From: Gracilibacillus salitolerans
GTDB taxonomy: Bacteria; Bacillota; Bacilli; Bacillales; Amphibacillaceae
NCBI RefSeq assembly: GCF_009650095.1
Contig: NZ_CP045915.1
Location: forward strand, 4,526,001-4,590,000
DNA length: 64,000 nucleotides
Direction: 5' to 3'
In this document: one piece after another, positions 55,034 through 64,000 of the stretch
Position numbering within the stretch: position 1 is the first letter of the stretch
Layout of the letters: each line of letters opens with the position of its first letter
Notes under the pieces: model-generated
Seen by the model: the letters and a program-made list of their open reading frames with translations, nothing else
Told to the model about the DNA's origin: nothing
Databases searched by the model: none
Position numbers and translations under genes: made by a program

Positions 55034-55062
55034 GCCGATGAGATACCTCATCGGCTTTTCTT
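55034..55062 (+). terminator. Orphan terminator, possible end of a small RNA
   Basis: GCCGATGAG pairs perfectly with CTCATCGGC around a 4-base loop and is followed by TTTTCTTTTTT. No plus-strand gene ends here: yunD starts on the other strand at 54844. Immediately upstream is a C/T-rich stretch TAGCCCCTTTTTC. The pattern fits a small RNA of about 60-150 bases, but no good promoter boxes could be fixed. Confidence 0.4.
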
Positions 55063-55139
55063 TTTTCATTCAATAGAATATATTTGTCCCTAAACAGCAC
55101 AAACCACCTGTCTAGATTTAATGATCTGATTCGCAGTAG

Positions 55140-55620
55140 ATACAAACTGCGAAGTTGTGAAAATTTGACTTGGTGTTGCTTCCTCCCATTCTGATTTAAG
55201 GTGAGTGCTAGCATTCGCTACGGCAGAATACTTCGCTTTCCGTGGGCACGGCCTCAGCCTCCTCAAAAAGCAAAGTGCGCTTTTCTGTGGGGTCTTCAGC
55301 TCGCGCTGTTCCCACAGGAGTCTGCGTATTCTGCCTCCGCTAATTTTGGAGTTCTGATTGTTGAAAGAAATGGACTCATGGAACTATATTCTTGGAACTT
55401 TCTATCACTTTATTAGAACACTATTCAAAGCTGCGGAAAAATGCGACACTCCTGTGGGAAAGGAACAGTCTGAAGACCCCGCAGTGAGCGTTCTTTGCTC
55501 GCGAGGAGGCTGAAGCGTTCCCCACGGAAAGGGAGTGTTTTTCCGCAGCGTCGGACTAGGACTCATCTCAAATAGAATGGGAGGAAGGAACACAAAAGTT
55601 ACTTCGCAGTTTATGGATTC
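55140..55620. repeat. Inverted-repeat element, copy 2 (about 480 bp)
   Basis: Same structure as 34753-35218, in opposite orientation: ends with AAACTGCGAAGT / ACTTCGCAGTTT, arms with CTTTCCGTGGG and CCCACAGGAGT, and a centre containing AATAGTGTTCTAATAAAGTG on the minus strand. Not associated with any recognisable transposase. Fills most of 54845-55683. Confidence 0.75.
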
Positions 55621-55646
55621 TGTTCTCCACTTTTTCCCTTTGCAAC

Positions 55647-55685
55647 AAAAAAACGCATCGGAATCCAATGCATCCAATGCGTTTT
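55647..55685 (-). terminator. Terminator after the nitroreductase gene
   Basis: Minus strand AACGCATTGGA ... TCCGATGCGTT followed by seven T residues, overlapping the stop codon region. Confidence 0.75.
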
Positions 55686-56250
55686 ACTCTATAATGGTGA
55701 TTCTTTCTTTGGCTGACTTTCTTGGAACTGGAGATTGGTTTTTGGCTGGGTAGCCTACTTGTATTTGTCCGACTACTCTTTCATCATCTTTTAAGCCAAT
55801 CAATTCTGCTGTTTCTTCACAGAAAGCCAGTTTTCCTGTTTTCCAAAACGTACTTAACCCTTTTTCCCATGCTAATAAACTAAAGTTCTGAATTAAACAA
55901 CTGGAAGAAGCATAATCCTCTTCTCTTAATTTTTCTTGTGGATGTAGTGTATTAACTACAAAAAAGATAAATGGTACATTCATGATTTTATGATAAGCAT
56001 TATCGCTCACTATTTTTAATTCTTCATCTGAATTACTGTTAGTTTTTGACACCGCCACTTGACGGTTAATCTCCGCTAACTTTTCTTTTGCTTCGCCTTG
56101 TATAAAAACAAAACGCCATGGTTCCGTCATTTTATGATTAGGCACCCATATAGCTGTTTCTAATAATTCTTCTATTAAAAATCCTGGAACCTCTTTATCC
56201 TGATAAGCAGATATCGAGCGACGTTCTTTTATGAGTTGTTGTAAGTTCAT
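55684..56250 (-). CDS. Nitroreductase family protein (YdjA/YfhC-like)
   Basis: 188 residues, FMN-dependent fold. It begins NLQQLIKERRSISAYQDKEV, with the FMN-binding RRSxR-type motif, and the helix NHKMTEPWRFVF follows; ASSCLIQNFSLLAWEKGLSTFW carries the second binding block. Reduces nitroaromatics or quinones with NAD(P)H in related enzymes. Monocistronic; Shine-Dalgarno GGGAGGG upstream. Substrate unknown. Confidence 0.85.
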   Translation of the reverse strand: MNLQQLIKERRSISAYQDKEVPGFLIEELLETAIWVPNHKMTEPWRFVFIQGEAKEKLAEINRQVAVSKTNSNSDEELKIVSDNAYHKIMNVPFIFFVVNTLHPQEKLREEDYASSSCLIQNFSLLAWEKGLSTFWKTGKLAFCEETAELIGLKDDERVVGQIQVGYPAKNQSPVPRKSAKERITIIE

Positions 56251-56362
56251 GAAGACGCCCTCCCTTGTTATTGATAATCATTTTCAACTAAGATTTATCA
56301 TATCATATTTGTTAAAGGAGTCAAGTTATCTAAACTTTTATACCATAATTTTCAAAATGTAC

Positions 56363-56391
56363 TTGAAATTGGTTTCTTGTTATTGTAAAAT
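56363..56391 (+). promoter_or_regulatory. Sigma-A promoter of the SAM-I leader
   Basis: TTGAAA (56363-56368), 17-bp spacer, TAAAAT (56386-56391), placed about 40 bases before the riboswitch aptamer. Confidence 0.6.
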
Positions 56392-56423
56392 ACTAACATA
56401 TGTTACTAACTAAATAGCTTTTT

Positions 56424-56575
56424 CTTATCCAGAGAGGTGGAGGGACTGGCCTTACGATACCTCAGCAACCGTCTTTAATTGACAAGGTGCTAAATCCAGC
56501 AAGCATTATGTGCTTGAAAGATGAGAGTCTTTACTAATGAATCTCCGTCTTTCTATAGCCGGGGATTTTTTATTT
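56424..56575 (+). ncRNA. SAM-I (S-box) riboswitch with terminator
   Basis: CTTATCCAGAGAGGTGGAGG, GGACTGGCC, CAGCAACC, AAGGTGCTAAATCCAGC and GATGAGA are the consecutive S-box blocks in normal order. A terminator (AATCTCCG ... CGGGGATT followed by T residues) ends at 56575. High SAM should stop transcription ahead of yitJ-metE. Confidence 0.95.
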
Positions 56576-56599
56576 TATACAGAAGAGAGGTGAAACTTA

Positions 56600-58441
56600 A
56601 TGTCTGACTTAATCACTCATTTACAAAACAGGTTAATAGTCGCTGATGGAGCAATGGGGACTTTACTATACTCCCACGGTGTTGATCGATGTTTCGAATC
56701 TTACAACACCACTCATCCCGATGAAATCCTCCATGTTCATCAAACTTATCTTGATGCTGGAGCAGAAGTTATTCAGACCAACACTTATGGAGCGAACTAT
56801 ATCAAATTGTCTCGCTTTGGTTTAGAAGACCAAGTACATCAATTGAATACCAAAGCGGTTCAGCTCGCCAAGACTGCTGCTGAAGACCGAGCATTTGTAT
56901 TAGGAACAATCGGAGGAATTAGAGGGGTTCAAAAATTAATAACTTCCAAAAAAGAGATTATCCGCAGCTTTAAAGAACAACTATTCTCACTATTACTAGA
57001 AGGTGTGGATGGCATTTTACTGGAAACATACTATGACTTTGAAGAAATAAAACAAGTGTTAGAGATTGCTAGACAAGAAACAGATCTACCTATCATTGCG
57101 AATGTTTCCATGCACGAACCTGGCGTGATGGAAAATGGGATCCAGCTTGCAGTGGCCCTCCAAAAATTAGAAGAGATTGGCGCAGACGTTGTAGGAGTGA
57201 ACTGCCATTTAGGTCCTCACTATATGATCAAAGCACTAGAGTCTGTCCCACTTCTTGAAAAGGCCTTATTAGCAGCATATCCGAATGCAAGTCTTCCTGC
57301 TTATCAAAACGGGAAACTAGTTTACAACCAATATAGCCACTACTTTGAAAGATGTGCGAAGGATTTCCGCGATCAAGGTGTGCGCTTACTAGGTGGATGT
57401 TGTGGTACAACACCGGAACATATCCGAGCACTCAAAGAGGGTATTGCCGACTTAGAGCCTATTAAAGAAAAAGAAATCAAACAAGTAACATTTACCCAAA
57501 ACACAAATGACCAGCAACCTCCACTACGAACAACGCTTGCAGATAAGGCTCGAAAACGACATACCGTTATTGTGGAACTAGACGCACCAAAACATCTGGA
57601 CACAGAATCCTTCATGAATGGTGCATTTGCATTGGAGAATGCTGGGGTGGATGCCATTACCTTAGCTGATAACTCCTTGGCTACTCCACGTATTAGTAAT
57701 CTCGCAATGGCCATGAAAATGAAGCAAGCAGGTTGTCACGCAACACCACTTATCCATTTAACGTGTCGTGACCGAAATTTAATTGGGCTTCAATCCCATT
57801 TAATGGGACTGCATACACTAGGCTTTCATGAAATTCTAGCCATTACTGGAGATCCGACACGAATTGGTGGTTTTCCAGGTGCATCATCTGTTTTTGATGT
57901 GACATCTTTTGAACTAACAAAACTTATTAAACAACAGTCTAACCAAGGGCTTTCTTTTTCTGGTCGTTCTTTAAAAACAAACACCCAGTTTCAAGTAGCT
58001 GCTGCATTTAATCCTAATGTAGCTAATCTCGATAAAGCAGTAAAAAGAATGGAACGGAAAATAAAGCATGGTGCGGACTACTTTTTGACTCAGCCTATTT
58101 TCAATCATGAGCAAATTATCGAATTACATCGACTTACTAAACATATTGATAAACCCATTTTCATTGGGATTATGCCACTCACTTCCCATCGGAATGCAGA
58201 ATTTCTTCATCATGAAGTGCCAGGCATGAAACTGTCCGATGAAGTTCGAACAAGAATGCAGCATCATGATAATCGCCAAGATAGTTTACAAGAGGGTATC
58301 CAAATCTCCAAGGAATTAATCAAGACGGCTATGAACTATTTTAATGGCATTTATATTATCACACCGTTTATGCACTATCCGTTAACAGTGGAACTCACGA
58401 AGTATGTTCATCAACAAGCTAAGTTAGTAACAAAAATATAA
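56600..58441 (+). CDS. yitJ: Bifunctional homocysteine S-methyltransferase / methylenetetrahydrofolate reductase
   Basis: 613 residues. Residues 1-295 form the homocysteine methyltransferase barrel with zinc-ligand cysteines in GVNCHLGP and [10 protein letters not shown]. Residues about 315-605 are a MetF-type methylenetetrahydrofolate reductase (FAD site around [24 protein letters not shown]). It supplies methyl-THF for MetE and may itself methylate homocysteine. First gene after the SAM-I riboswitch; RBS GAAGAGAGGTG is before the ATG. Confidence 0.94.
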   Translation: MSDLITHLQNRLIVADGAMGTLLYSHGVDRCFESYNTTHPDEILHVHQTYLDAGAEVIQTNTYGANYIKLSRFGLEDQVHQLNTKAVQLAKTAAEDRAFVLGTIGGIRGVQKLITSKKEIIRSFKEQLFSLLLEGVDGILLETYYDFEEIKQVLEIARQETDLPIIANVSMHEPGVMENGIQLAVALQKLEEIGADVVGVNCHLGPHYMIKALESVPLLEKALLAAYPNASLPAYQNGKLVYNQYSHYFERCAKDFRDQGVRLLGGCCGTTPEHIRALKEGIADLEPIKEKEIKQVTFTQNTNDQQPPLRTTLADKARKRHTVIVELDAPKHLDTESFMNGAFALENAGVDAITLADNSLATPRISNLAMAMKMKQAGCHATPLIHLTCRDRNLIGLQSHLMGLHTLGFHEILAITGDPTRIGGFPGASSVFDVTSFELTKLIKQQSNQGLSFSGRSLKTNTQFQVAAAFNPNVANLDKAVKRMERKIKHGADYFLTQPIFNHEQIIELHRLTKHIDKPIFIGIMPLTSHRNAEFLHHEVPGMKLSDEVRTRMQHHDNRQDSLQEGIQISKELIKTAMNYFNGIYIITPFMHYPLTVELTKYVHQQAKLVTKI

Positions 58442-58463
58442 AATTAAAAGGAGTTTTTACACG

Positions 58464-60737
58464 ATGACTACGATTTTCAGTGCCAATTTAGGTTACCCAC
58501 GTATAGGAGAAAAAAGAGAATGGAAAAAATCAATTGAAGCATTTTGGCAAGGAGATATTACCGATAAATCACTGAAAGAACAAACAAAAAAACTACGCTT
58601 AAACAATTTGAAGAAGCAAAAGGAACAAGGCATTGATTTTATTCCTGTAGGGGACTTTTCATTTTATGATCATATATTAGATACGGCCGTTTCTTTCAAT
58701 ATTATACCGGAACGTTTTAATCATCATAACCCAACAGACTTGTCTAGCTATTTCGCCATTGCCCGTGGTGAAACGAATGCGGTAGCAGCTGAAATGACAA
58801 AATGGTTTAATACGAATTATCACTATATCGTGCCGGAACTAAAAGGAACTACACCAACATTAATCGAGAACCGGGCATTATACTATTATGAAGAAGCAAA
58901 AGAAGAATTGAACATTGATGGAAAGCCTGTTATTGTCGGACCAGTCACATTTGTGAAACTTGCAAAAGGCTATCAAGAAAGCGAATTGGAAAGCTGGGTT
59001 AACCGATTGCTGCCATTGTATCAACAAATCCTTAGCGAGTTAGCGACGGCTGGAGCCAGTTGGGTGCAGATAGATGAGCCAATTTTAGGCACCAATCTCT
59101 CCGAGAAGGAAATACAACTTGTAGAGCAAGTTTACCAAACGATCGATAACAATGTATCAGGTATTCAAATTATTTTACAAACTTATTTTGAGACTGTTCA
59201 ACATTATGAGCGAATTACAGCTCTACCGGTAAAAGGAATTGGCTTAGACTTTGTTCATGGCGATAATTTAGCCTTAATCAAAAAGTTTGGTTTTCCTTCT
59301 GATAAAGTTTTAGGCGCAGGTATTATCAATGGACGTAATGTATGGCGCGCGGACTTAGATGAAAAATATCAACTTTTACAAGATATCCAACAAGCAGCAA
59401 ACCCAAAAACATTGATTGTACAACCGTCCTGTTCTCTATTGCATGTGCCTGTGACAAAACACTTAGAGGAAAAACTTGATCCTGTTGTAAAAGACGGCTT
59501 AAGCTTTGCCAACGAGAAATTAGAAGAGCTGCAAATCTTAACAACCGCTTTACAAGAAGGAAAACAGTCTGTAGAAAATGCTTTCGAAGCTAGCAAACAA
59601 GCTATTTCCAACTTAAATCAATCCGATTACCGCAGTCAAACACCTGCAGTTGCCAAAACAGATGCTAAACGCGAAATTCCTTTTGCTGAAAGGAAGAAAC
59701 GTCAACAGGCGACATTAAAATTGCCATTACTACCTACTACAACGATAGGAAGTTTGCCGCAAACAAATGAGGTAAAACGAACAAGAACAAAGTGGCGTAA
59801 AGGTGATATTTCCGACCAGCAATATAATGAATTTGTTGAAGATGAAACGAGAAGATGGATTCAAATTCAGGAAGATCTAGATTTAGATGTACTCGTTCAC
59901 GGAGAATTCGAGCGAACAGATATGGTTGAATATTTTGGAGAAAAATTAAAAGGCTTTGCCGTAACTGAATTTGGTTGGGTTCAATCCTATGGTTCACGTT
60001 GTGTCAAACCACCTTTATTAGTCGGAAATGTCGAGTGGGAAAAAGCCATTACGGTAAAAGAAATTGCCTATGCTCAATCTTTAACCGATAAGCCTGTCAA
60101 AGGGATGTTAACCGGACCTGTTACGATCTTAAACTGGTCATTTGTTCACGAAGGATTACCTCGGTTCACGGTACAAGACCAAATTGCCTTAGCTCTCGAA
60201 AAGGAAGTATTGGCACTCGAAGAAACAGGTATTAACATTATACAAGTAGATGAACCTGCATTACGAGAAGGTTTACCACTGGATCGGTTAAAATGGCCAG
60301 CTTATTTTGATGCTGCGGTAAATGCTTTTCAACTTGCAACGTCAACAGTAAAACCAGAAACACAAATCCATACCCATATGTGCTACTCTGAATTCGGGGA
60401 AATTTATGAAGCTATTGATGGATTAGACGCTGATGTGATTTCCATCGAAACTTCTCGAAGTCACGGAGAAATGGTTGAAACTTTTGAAAAAAATGACTAT
60501 AAAAAGGATATCGGGCTTGGCGTCTATGACATTCACAGCCCACGTGTTCCGACTTTGCAAGAACTTGAAGCAAACATCCAACGTGCCCTGGAAACTATCG
60601 ATGTCGAACAATTCTGGATCAACCCAGACTGCGGACTGAAAACAAGAAGAGAAGCTGAAACCATTGCCGCTTTGGAAAAAATGGTGGAAGCAGCTAAGAA
60701 AGTAAGAAAACAGTATACCACTATTAATCAACACTAA
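58464..60737 (+). CDS. metE: Cobalamin-independent methionine synthase
   Basis: 757 residues, duplicated barrels. The C-terminal catalytic barrel holds the zinc ligands: HTHMCYSEF (His and Cys), Glu in [12 protein letters not shown], and Cys in [10 protein letters not shown]-terminal barrel opens [14 protein letters not shown], which binds folate. It transfers the methyl of 5-methyl-THF-triglutamate to homocysteine. Follows yitJ by 22 bases and shares the SAM-I riboswitch; ends near a strong terminator at 60847. Confidence 0.96.
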   Translation: MTTIFSANLGYPRIGEKREWKKSIEAFWQGDITDKSLKEQTKKLRLNNLKKQKEQGIDFIPVGDFSFYDHILDTAVSFNIIPERFNHHNPTDLSSYFAIARGETNAVAAEMTKWFNTNYHYIVPELKGTTPTLIENRALYYYEEAKEELNIDGKPVIVGPVTFVKLAKGYQESELESWVNRLLPLYQQILSELATAGASWVQIDEPILGTNLSEKEIQLVEQVYQTIDNNVSGIQIILQTYFETVQHYERITALPVKGIGLDFVHGDNLALIKKFGFPSDKVLGAGIINGRNVWRADLDEKYQLLQDIQQAANPKTLIVQPSCSLLHVPVTKHLEEKLDPVVKDGLSFANEKLEELQILTTALQEGKQSVENAFEASKQAISNLNQSDYRSQTPAVAKTDAKREIPFAERKKRQQATLKLPLLPTTTIGSLPQTNEVKRTRTKWRKGDISDQQYNEFVEDETRRWIQIQEDLDLDVLVHGEFERTDMVEYFGEKLKGFAVTEFGWVQSYGSRCVKPPLLVGNVEWEKAITVKEIAYAQSLTDKPVKGMLTGPVTILNWSFVHEGLPRFTVQDQIALALEKEVLALEETGINIIQVDEPALREGLPLDRLKWPAYFDAAVNAFQLATSTVKPETQIHTHMCYSEFGEIYEAIDGLDADVISIETSRSHGEMVETFEKNDYKKDIGLGVYDIHSPRVPTLQELEANIQRALETIDVEQFWINPDCGLKTRREAETIAALEKMVEAAKKVRKQYTTINQH

Positions 60738-61135
60738 TATGTAAGAAAAGTACTTTCCCCAAGCTGGCTTTCAGTGGGAGGTGCTGTTCCAAGGAAGAGG
60801 ACATTGATCCCAAAAGAATAACTTGGCTTATCGCCAAGCACTTAAAAAATGGCTACATTCAACATTTTGCTGAATGTAGCCATTTTATATGCCATTTTTA
60901 TATTTTCTTCAGGAATAAGTGTGATCCAGAATCTGATTGATGCCCTGATAAGGTTGGAACTGTGTAAAACCAATATGGTGTACTTAAACTACCTCAACCA
61001 GATTCAATTTACTCGTACATGCTAATATACAGGAACCTTAAAGAAGAAATTACATAATCTCTGTATGAACGTCCTAATTATAGAAACAATAAGATATGAT
61101 GTCGAATAGTGTAGATAAGTACAGGAGGGCATTTT
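60738..61135 (+). other. Intergenic region after metE
   Basis: No gene is supported. It contains a small hairpin (CTTGGC ... GCCAAG, about 60821-60839) and the metE terminator listed separately. The stretch 60890-61080 has an open-looking segment (YLNYLNQIQFTRT) that could be a fragment of a lost gene, but I cannot place it. The RBS AGGAGGGC just before 61136 belongs to the next gene. Confidence 0.3.
60847..60886 (+). terminator. Terminator of yitJ-metE
   Basis: AATGGCTACATTCA pairs with TGAATGTAGCCATT, followed by TTATAT, 110 bases after the stop. Confidence 0.8.
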
Positions 61136-61699
61136 ATGAAATACAAGGAGTATTGGGACCAGATATATGAAAAGAATGAAGAGTTAAATTCGATAATATC
61201 TTCTTATTGGAGTAATTACTCCGATATGGGAACATGGCAGTTTTGGGTTGTAGTTTCCTTATTGATATTCCCCCTATTCTTGCTCTACTTTACAGTAGAC
61301 AGAAAAAGAATGTTTGAGTTGTTTTTCTTTGGATACACAGTTCATATGCTTTGGACATACGTTGATATTATACTCGAAAGGTACGGTTATTTCGTTCACA
61401 CATATTTTCTCACACCAGTATTGCCAATGGCACTAAATATGACTGCTTCTGCACTTCCAGTAGGCTTCTTACTTATATATCAATATTGTACAAATAATAA
61501 GAAAAACTTCTATTTGTATACTATAATATTAAGTGTGGTGTTTGCATTTGGTTTTGCAAGCTTAGAAGCCCATTTTGGGTTGTTAAAATTTAATAAAGGA
61601 ATGAATCAATTTTATGTTTTCCTCATCGATATAGTAATAGCATTTATTTCTTTTTGGTTTACAAAATTCATTAGAAGGATCGTAAATATGCCAAAATAG
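61136..61699 (+). CDS. CBO0543-type integral membrane protein
   Basis: 187 residues with five or so membrane helices (about 35-55, 65-85, 95-120, 125-145, 155-175) and a short hydrophilic head. WVVVSLLIFPLFLLYF followed by DRKR is the usual start in this Firmicute family, named CBO0543, for which no function is known. Shine-Dalgarno AGGAGGG is six bases before the ATG. Monocistronic, with a terminator. Confidence 0.7.
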   Translation: MKYKEYWDQIYEKNEELNSIISSYWSNYSDMGTWQFWVVVSLLIFPLFLLYFTVDRKRMFELFFFGYTVHMLWTYVDIILERYGYFVHTYFLTPVLPMALNMTASALPVGFLLIYQYCTNNKKNFYLYTIILSVVFAFGFASLEAHFGLLKFNKGMNQFYVFLIDIVIAFISFWFTKFIRRIVNMPK

Positions 61700-61731
61700 T
61701 TATTTAATTTGCGGGAGCTTTTGTTGCAATG

Positions 61732-61760
61732 AAGGAGCGCTTTTCCATGGCGCTCCTTTT
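61732..61760 (+). terminator. Terminator after the CBO0543-type gene
   Basis: AAGGAGCGC pairs with GCGCTCCTT around an 8-base loop, followed by TTG; it is shared with the remnant on the other strand. Confidence 0.75.
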
Positions 61761-61765
61761 GTTAA

Positions 61766-61984
61766 CTACATAGGTATTGTGTATTCACGACTTATGCCGT
61801 TGTTTATTAGACGTTGTAGCTCTTTTACTATACGGGACAGGCGGCTTAAGACTTTACCGTAAGTTGCACCTAAATATTGTTGCAATTTACCGATTGTTTC
61901 AGGACCTATTAAACCTACTTTAGCAACAGCATTTTGTATAAGCAAGATAGAACTATATTTGATATTGCTGATACCATATCCCAA
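61766..61984 (-). pseudogene. Remnant of an endolysin-type cell-wall-binding domain
   Basis: 72 codons preceded directly by a stop codon and with no ribosome-binding site. It encodes GLIGPETIGKLQQYLG and later VKELQRLINNGI, which match the C-terminal repeat of phage-type N-acetylmuramoyl-L-alanine amidases or lysozymes (IWGPxTTKALQxYLG ... VVKALQRRLN). The N-terminal catalytic part is absent, so it is a decayed fragment of a phage or autolysin gene. Confidence 0.6.
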
Positions 61985-62048
61985 TTAGTTCCTTCCATTT
62001 AACACAATGGCAAACTAGATTTTCCAGGAATAAATCCCATTTTCGTTA

Positions 62049-64000
62049 TCAGATTAATTTTCTTTTGCGAATCATCAGTAGTAACCCAAATGCGATTACT
62101 GCAATTCCTGCTAGTAAGTAATTAAACATGGACGTAGCAGTATCTGGCAGTACATTGTTTTGGTTGGATGTGCTTTCTGATTTAGATTGATCTTTTGGTT
62201 CATTAGCATTATCATCATTTTTTACTTCGCCGCCAGAGTTTCCGTCACTGTTATTGGTGGCATTTCCTTTTGTATTTCCATCGCTGTTATCTGTTCCGTC
62301 TTCTCCATTGTTTTCACCATTATTATCTGATCCTTCTCCACCAGAGTTATCGCCATCATTATCTGGTTCATCTTCACTAGCTTCCAATACAGTAAAAGTC
62401 GAGAAGTGAGAAGTTGTGGCCATTACAACACCATCTTGATATTCACCACCAATTTCTTCCCATTCACCAGTCTCTTCATTTAGATAGAAAATTTTTAGAA
62501 TATCCGTATTGTCAGGATTTTCGTCATCGATATCAAAGGCTAATTGAACACCGTCTGTTTCAGAAAAATCACTTATTACATTTTCACCTTCAACCAGAGT
62601 GAAATCATAAACAGCACTTTTTGCACCTTCTACATCTGCAAGCTTTTCGATGATGATAGTGACATCCTGTTCCCCACTAAATATTGCTGCTGGAAAATCT
62701 AGTGCTACATCATTTTTTTTTACAGATAAAACGGCATTTTTAGCTTTTAATTTTGCTAATTGTGACTGTGTTACGGTAATTTCTAATGGTTGGCTTTCAT
62801 CTATATCTTCTACTTCCGTAAAGTCGACCGTAGCTTTACCATTTGCAGCTACATGATCAAAAATAGCATCTTTTACTATTGCCTTATTCCCAGCAACATC
62901 TGGCAATGTCACTTTCGGCACAGCAGAGATACGACCTTCTGTTCCATAAGCCAATGGGTTATCTTCCGTTGTCTCTAATGAAATAATATAATTTTCGAGT
63001 GCTTCTACATCAACCGGTCCTTCTTCTCGCTCAGAATCTATTGATCCAAATACGCCTCCGGAAGCTAAATAGCTATTTGTTGTTAATGTATAGGTATCTT
63101 TCTTTTTAACCTTCTTACCATTTGGAAGTGTTATGGATATCACCTTATTTGCAGCTTTATTATAGCGATATTGGAATCCAGACACACTATAATCCGAACC
63201 GTTATCAGAAAGCTGTGCATTTAATATCTCTTCTAATTCAGCACCTGTCACTTCCATTTTCACCAATGTATTGCCATGAGTGAGTATCTTTTCTAATGAC
63301 GATGTTGTGATCGGTCCTACTAATAATGAAGAACTAATTCCTCCACCATTTGTCACAGCAAAATCACTGTCCATTTCCATTCTCATACTATCCGTAATTA
63401 AATTACCTAGACCATGATCGATGCCATTCGTATAACTGCCGACTAAATCTTGGGCATTATAGCCGATCGCTTCGTCTTCATCATCCATGTCTGGAAGTTC
63501 ATCAGTTTGAGCAATACGTCCCTCTGATCCAATCACTAATGGGTTATCTTCAGACGTATCTAAATACTTGATGTAGTCTACTGCAGCATCGACATCGACT
63601 GGACCCATCACTGGATTGTTACCTAGGTTGCTAATAGGACCATCCTGTGTACCAATATAATTGTTCGTTGCTAATACATACGTCTCTTCTGGATCGATCG
63701 GTGATCCATCCGGGAAGGTAATATCTACTACATGCTGATAATCATAATTGTATGTGTAATGTAAACCGGACACACTATAGTCTGAACCATATCCTGATAA
63801 GTTATCGTTTAAGATTGGAATTAAGTCTTTTCCTTTGATTTCCAATGACATCACACTATTAGCAAAAGGTAAAATATTAAATACTTCACCCCAAGTAATT
63901 GGGCCGACGTTTAATGAGTCACGGATGCCACCACCATTATGCATAGCAAAGTCAGCATCCATTACCCATTTCATGCCATCTGCTATTAAATTACCTAAAC
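62049..64000 (-). CDS. LPxTG-anchored multidomain 5'-nucleotidase family protein (YfkN-like), C-terminal part
   Basis: The frame is open to the window edge, so the N-terminus and catalytic domain are missing; the in-frame ATG at 63974 is not the start. Two 5_nucleotid_C domains follow each other (first ~160 residues and about 175-350 of the visible part), each with NGGGI, GSDYSVSG and a DNPL...GRI ending, with no metallophosphatase domain between. A beta-rich region follows (about 350-550), then an Asn/Gly/Asp-rich spacer, the sortase motif LPDTA, a hydrophobic helix and RKRK. Anchored to the wall, it would salvage phosphate from nucleotides outside the cell. Confidence 0.85.
   Translation of the reverse strand, partial: LGNLIADGMKWVMDADFAMHNGGGIRDSLNVGPITWGEVFNILPFANSVMSLEIKGKDLIPILNDNLSGYGSDYSVSGLHYTYNYDYQHVVDITFPDGSPIDPEETYVLATNNYIGTQDGPISNLGNNPVMGPVDVDAAVDYIKYLDTSEDNPLVIGSEGRIAQTDELPDMDDEDEAIGYNAQDLVGSYTNGIDHGLGNLITDSMRMEMDSDFAVTNGGGISSSLLVGPITTSSLEKILTHGNTLVKMEVTGAELEEILNAQLSDNGSDYSVSGFQYRYNKAANKVISITLPNGKKVKKKDTYTLTTNSYLASGGVFGSIDSEREEGPVDVEALENYIISLETTEDNPLAYGTEGRISAVPKVTLPDVAGNKAIVKDAIFDHVAANGKATVDFTEVEDIDESQPLEITVTQSQLAKLKAKNAVLSVKKNDVALDFPAAIFSGEQDVTIIIEKLADVEGAKSAVYDFTLVEGENVISDFSETDGVQLAFDIDDENPDNTDILKIFYLNEETGEWEEIGGEYQDGVVMATTSHFSTFTVLEASEDEPDNDGDNSGGEGSDNNGENNGEDGTDNSDGNTKGNATNNSDGNSGGEVKNDDNANEPKDQSKSESTSNQNNVLPDTATSMFNYLLAGIAVIAFGLLLMIRKRKLI

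Noticed and set aside
55005..55214. 69-codon minus-strand frame near the second inverted-repeat element
   Set aside because: It overlaps the terminator and the repeat arm, and its sequence is basic and without a motif; best explained as a chance frame.
60890..61080. Fragment resembling a transposase or other gene after metE
   Set aside because: A short open segment reads YLNYLNQIQFTRT, but there is no start, no conserved motif and no terminal inverted repeats, so I could not support an insertion sequence.

Overview
The window looks like chromosome of a low-GC, endospore-forming member of the Bacillaceae, possibly a salt-tolerant genus such as Gracilibacillus or Oceanobacillus. This is inferred from gene content: a LiaFSR-type envelope-stress system, a GerA-family germinant receptor operon, YpmS, YocH-like and YunD proteins, T-box and SAM-I leaders, and many TTG starts behind strong Shine-Dalgarno sites. 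I see no prophage, insertion sequence, CRISPR array, rRNA or tRNA.

Layout. 1-0.7 kb: ypmR (3' end) and ypmS. 0.8-4.5 kb: liaI-like, liaH, liaF, liaS, liaR on the minus strand. 4.7-8 kb: a DPBB/DUF3889 protein, an old-yellow-enzyme reductase divergent from an Lrp-type regulator, and a permuted NlpC/P60 hydrolase whose promoter matches that of liaIH. 8.5-15 kb: topB and a ger operon with a candidate sigma-G promoter. 15-23.3 kb: a YibE/YibF pair, a ResA-like thioredoxin with a membrane partner, two tandem FtsW/RodA paralogues behind an XRE-DUF1232 gene with a palindromic operator, a YczE-like protein, and an ArsR/SRPBCC pair.

23.8-42.4 kb is devoted mainly to carbohydrate use: GH36 alpha-galactosidase with a CUT1 ABC transporter and LacI regulator, a GH4 alpha-galactosidase with an AraC regulator, an ABC-F ATPase, YesL, a frameshifted quinone-oxidoreductase-like gene, a LysR gene, and an LplABC-type transporter. 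The GH4 gene and the LplABC operon lie 10 kb apart but share an ungapped 85-bp promoter region with cre-like sequence over the -35.

42.8-50.5 kb: a complete trpEGDCFBA operon behind one sigma-A promoter and two tandem T-boxes, preceded by a stand-alone C-terminal domain of archaeal-type 3-dehydroquinate synthase II. 50.6-56.3 kb: a 39-residue peptide gene, a Gfo/Idh/MocA dehydrogenase, a LysM-3D protein, a YunD-like metallophosphatase and a nitroreductase. 56.4-60.7 kb: a SAM-I riboswitch in front of yitJ and metE. 61-64 kb: a CBO0543-type membrane protein, an endolysin-tail remnant and the 3' part of a large LPxTG-anchored 5'-nucleotidase-family gene that runs off the window.

The most unusual non-coding structure is a set of intergenic repeats. 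Two arrays (8.3 and 38.5 kb) have the same geometry, 12-bp words every 21 bp with one orientation flip across a 6-bp gap, but different words. A third array (23.5 kb) has a 51-bp period. Two copies of a ~470-bp imperfect inverted-repeat element sit at 34.8 and 55.1 kb in opposite orientations.
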